Source: Balamuthia mandrillaris (taxonomy: Eukaryota; Discosea; Longamoebia; Balamuthiidae). From it: a DNA stretch of 64,000 bases. Position 1 is the stretch's first letter. Each line of letters begins with the position of its first letter. Under the pieces are notes generated by a model that searched no databases, was not told the origin of the DNA, and was given only the letters and a program-made list of their open reading frames with translations. Positions 62,668 through 64,000 of this stretch are shown piece by piece. The stretch covers positions 62,001 to 126,000 of the forward strand of contig JAVKOQ010000005.1 in NCBI GenBank assembly GCA_031835245.1, written 5' to 3'. The position numbers were made by a program, and so were the translations under genes.

Positions 62668-63065
62668 ATGTTTATTATGGCTGATGGTGAACCAGTTTGA
62701 AGCCGTGAAATTCATAGAACGTAGAGAGAAAGGAAGCGGCGCGTTTTCAGACCCATGCGTCAAAACGGGGCGGGGCCTGGGCTGCTCTTTCTCCAGAGAA
62801 CGTATTGGCCTGGAGGAGGCGAAGGAGGCAGCCCCCCCCCCCCAAGCATTCCGTCGCTGAATCAGACCCGGAATCCCCACCCAAGAAGACAAACAAGAGG
62901 GAAACGCGCGTAGGCGTATCCTAAAAGCCTTCCACTTCGAAGTGGAAGCATAAGAAGAAAACCTCACCCGCCCACAACCACAACAAGTAAGTTGCTGAGT
63001 TTTGTTTTTCGGTTTGGAGTATTCGTTATTGTAAACAAAGAAGCTGCCTCTGAAGTCCATAGGGC

Positions 63066-64000
63066 ATGCGTTCACGACGAACTCTCAAGCAGGCCGCCTC
63101 GGCAAGCTCGCGGCAAACGCCTCGAGCCGCCGCAGAAGAAACTCCCCAAACGTGCGTTAAAGTGAAGGAAGAACATGACCGCTGCGACGACTACGTAGAA
63201 GATTCGGCAGAAGAAGAGGAAGTGTTGTCCGTGAAGCTCAAAAAAGAACAGAGAGAGGACGGTCGGCAAGAAGACGAAGAAGGAGAAGAAGAACGAAGAA
63301 GGCGAAAGAAGAAGAAGAAGAAGAAGAAGCACAAGAAGAAGAAGAACAAGAAGAAGCACAAGAAAGAAGAAGAACGTGTGTTTTCTTCTTCATCGAATGG
63401 AGGGGCTTCCTCGTCGCAAACAAGACAGCCAAACAATCGCAAAAGAAGCAGAAACGAGGAGGAAAAAAATGGAAAGAAGAAGGGGTCTCCTTCACGCGAC
63501 GTCAAAGCCTTATGCCCAGATGAGCATGAACCGCCACACAGCAGAAAACATGTGAGTGTACGTATCGTTCTTTTAATTCTTTTTGTTCTCTTATTAATGT
63601 TCATCTTCTTCTTTTTGTCCTTCATTTTTTCTTCTTCTATTCTGTTTTCGAACACACCTTCCTTTCAATGCACACCGTACTTGCACTGCAGAGGCAAGAA
63701 GATTCAAAGAAAGTTGCAACAGAAGAACTCTCGGCTCCTGTCTTTCAGTCTCCCTGCAAGACCCTCCAACTCTATCGCGCGCAACTGAACATCGGAAAGA
63801 GAATGCTTGAAACACTCCTCCAAATGAACACCATCAAACGCCACAAAACTTACAGCTCCATCAGAGTCATCTTCATCGGCCCTTCCTTCGTGGAACTCTC
63901 CAAGCAAACACAAAAAGATTGGAACCTATATTGGCAAACGATGGAGAATGTTCGAGGAAGAAGCTTGATCAATATAAAGAGCATTCCATTCGAGTACGGA
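63066..64000 (+). CDS. Lysine-rich nuclear-type protein, 5' part (runs off the right end)
   Basis: Not recognised. Exon 1 63066 to about 63557 encodes MRSRRTLKQAASASSRQ, an acidic stretch, then a long Lys/Arg-rich run (63290-63380) and a second basic cluster (NNRKRSRNEEEKNGKKKG) that fits a nuclear localisation signal. The intron is about 63558-63691. Exon 2 continues in frame to the window edge with a well-structured part: CKTLQLYRAQLNIGKRMLE, SSIRVIFIGPSFVEL and DWNLYWQTMENVRGRSLI. The second half looks globular, so a domain probably continues to the right. Confidence 0.65.

Larger units (their letters stand above)
61683..63065. other. Long decayed/intergenic region
   Basis: Contains the P-loop ATPase fragment (62058-62336 minus), an inverted copy of a piece of the glycosyltransferase gene (62262-62345), a two-copy direct repeat (62560-62607 and 62621-62667), a TGTCGACT motif at about 61765, and a C homopolymer at 62831-62841. 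A minus-strand stretch at about 62375-62460 also reads RIVLCRKDVLVDNTMLRCF followed by a stop, which looks like another broken coding remnant. Confidence 0.5.

Overview
This window is nuclear DNA from an intron-rich, moderately GC-balanced eukaryote. The evidence is GT-AG introns with polypyrimidine content, a spliceosomal DEAH helicase, Mediator and GATOR2 subunits, a single-exon F-box protein with 27-residue GCPW-type ankyrin-like repeats, and a sterol isomerase. The mix resembles a free-living protist, and I lean towards an amoebozoan of the Acanthamoeba/Balamuthia kind; that is inference from gene content, not from a search. I found no prokaryotic, viral or organellar segment, no tRNA or rRNA gene and no CRISPR array.

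Layout. 1-4587 (+) holds the 3' part of MED12. 5051-10513 (+) is a large leucine-rich-repeat/WD40 protein. 11033-13125 (+) is a MEAK7-like TLDc protein. 13269-15088 (-) is a LamG-BTB-BACK protein and 15702-16853 (+) a secreted trypsin-like protease. 16902-18721 (-) is an F-box/Rho-GTPase fusion. 18864-21539 (+) is a PUS7/TruD pseudouridine synthase. 21959-23722 (+) is an unknown multipass membrane protein. 23825-24749 (-) and 25193-25664 (-) are two small helical proteins. 26440-32369 (-) is WDR59. 33670-34651 (+) is an ERG2/sigma-1 receptor homologue carrying a frame break. 34838-35216 (+) is a small ZNF706-like zinc finger and 35333-36277 (-) a small heat-shock protein. 36420-39038 (-) is a KAR5/GEX1/Brambleberry nuclear-fusion protein. 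39290-40790 (+) is a decayed GCPW-repeat gene. 41007-43538 (-) is OSGEPL1/Qri7. 44054-47806 (-) is DHX8/PRP22 and 48413-51390 (+) a cytosolic-type HSP70. 51538-52537 (+) is an O-methyltransferase. 53080-55379 (-) is a prenylcysteine oxidase. 55556-57094 (-) is the intact F-box/GCPW-repeat gene. 57502-58539 (-) is a GT31 glycosyltransferase. 58936-61682 (-) is a B4GALNT-like glycosyltransferase. 61780-62580 is a decayed segment, and 63066-64000 (+) is the 5' part of a lysine-rich protein.

Genes are packed head to tail on both strands with short spacers. Most introns are 60-300 nt. They are full of simple repeats whose strand nearly always follows transcription: CT on the sense strand. Several introns have grown into long tri- or hexanucleotide arrays. 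There are no operons; the genes are housekeeping plus lineage-specific. The most notable items are the F-box/Rho GTPase fusion with a CLLQ prenylation box and a candidate AT-AG minor-spliceosome intron; the KAR5/GEX1 karyogamy gene, which implies a sexual cycle; a unique sequence block shared by two introns of neighbouring genes; and the intact and decayed pair of GCPW-repeat genes.

Exon borders were worked out by hand from reading frame, splice consensus and family knowledge. Treat them as good to a few bases where given exactly and as approximate otherwise.
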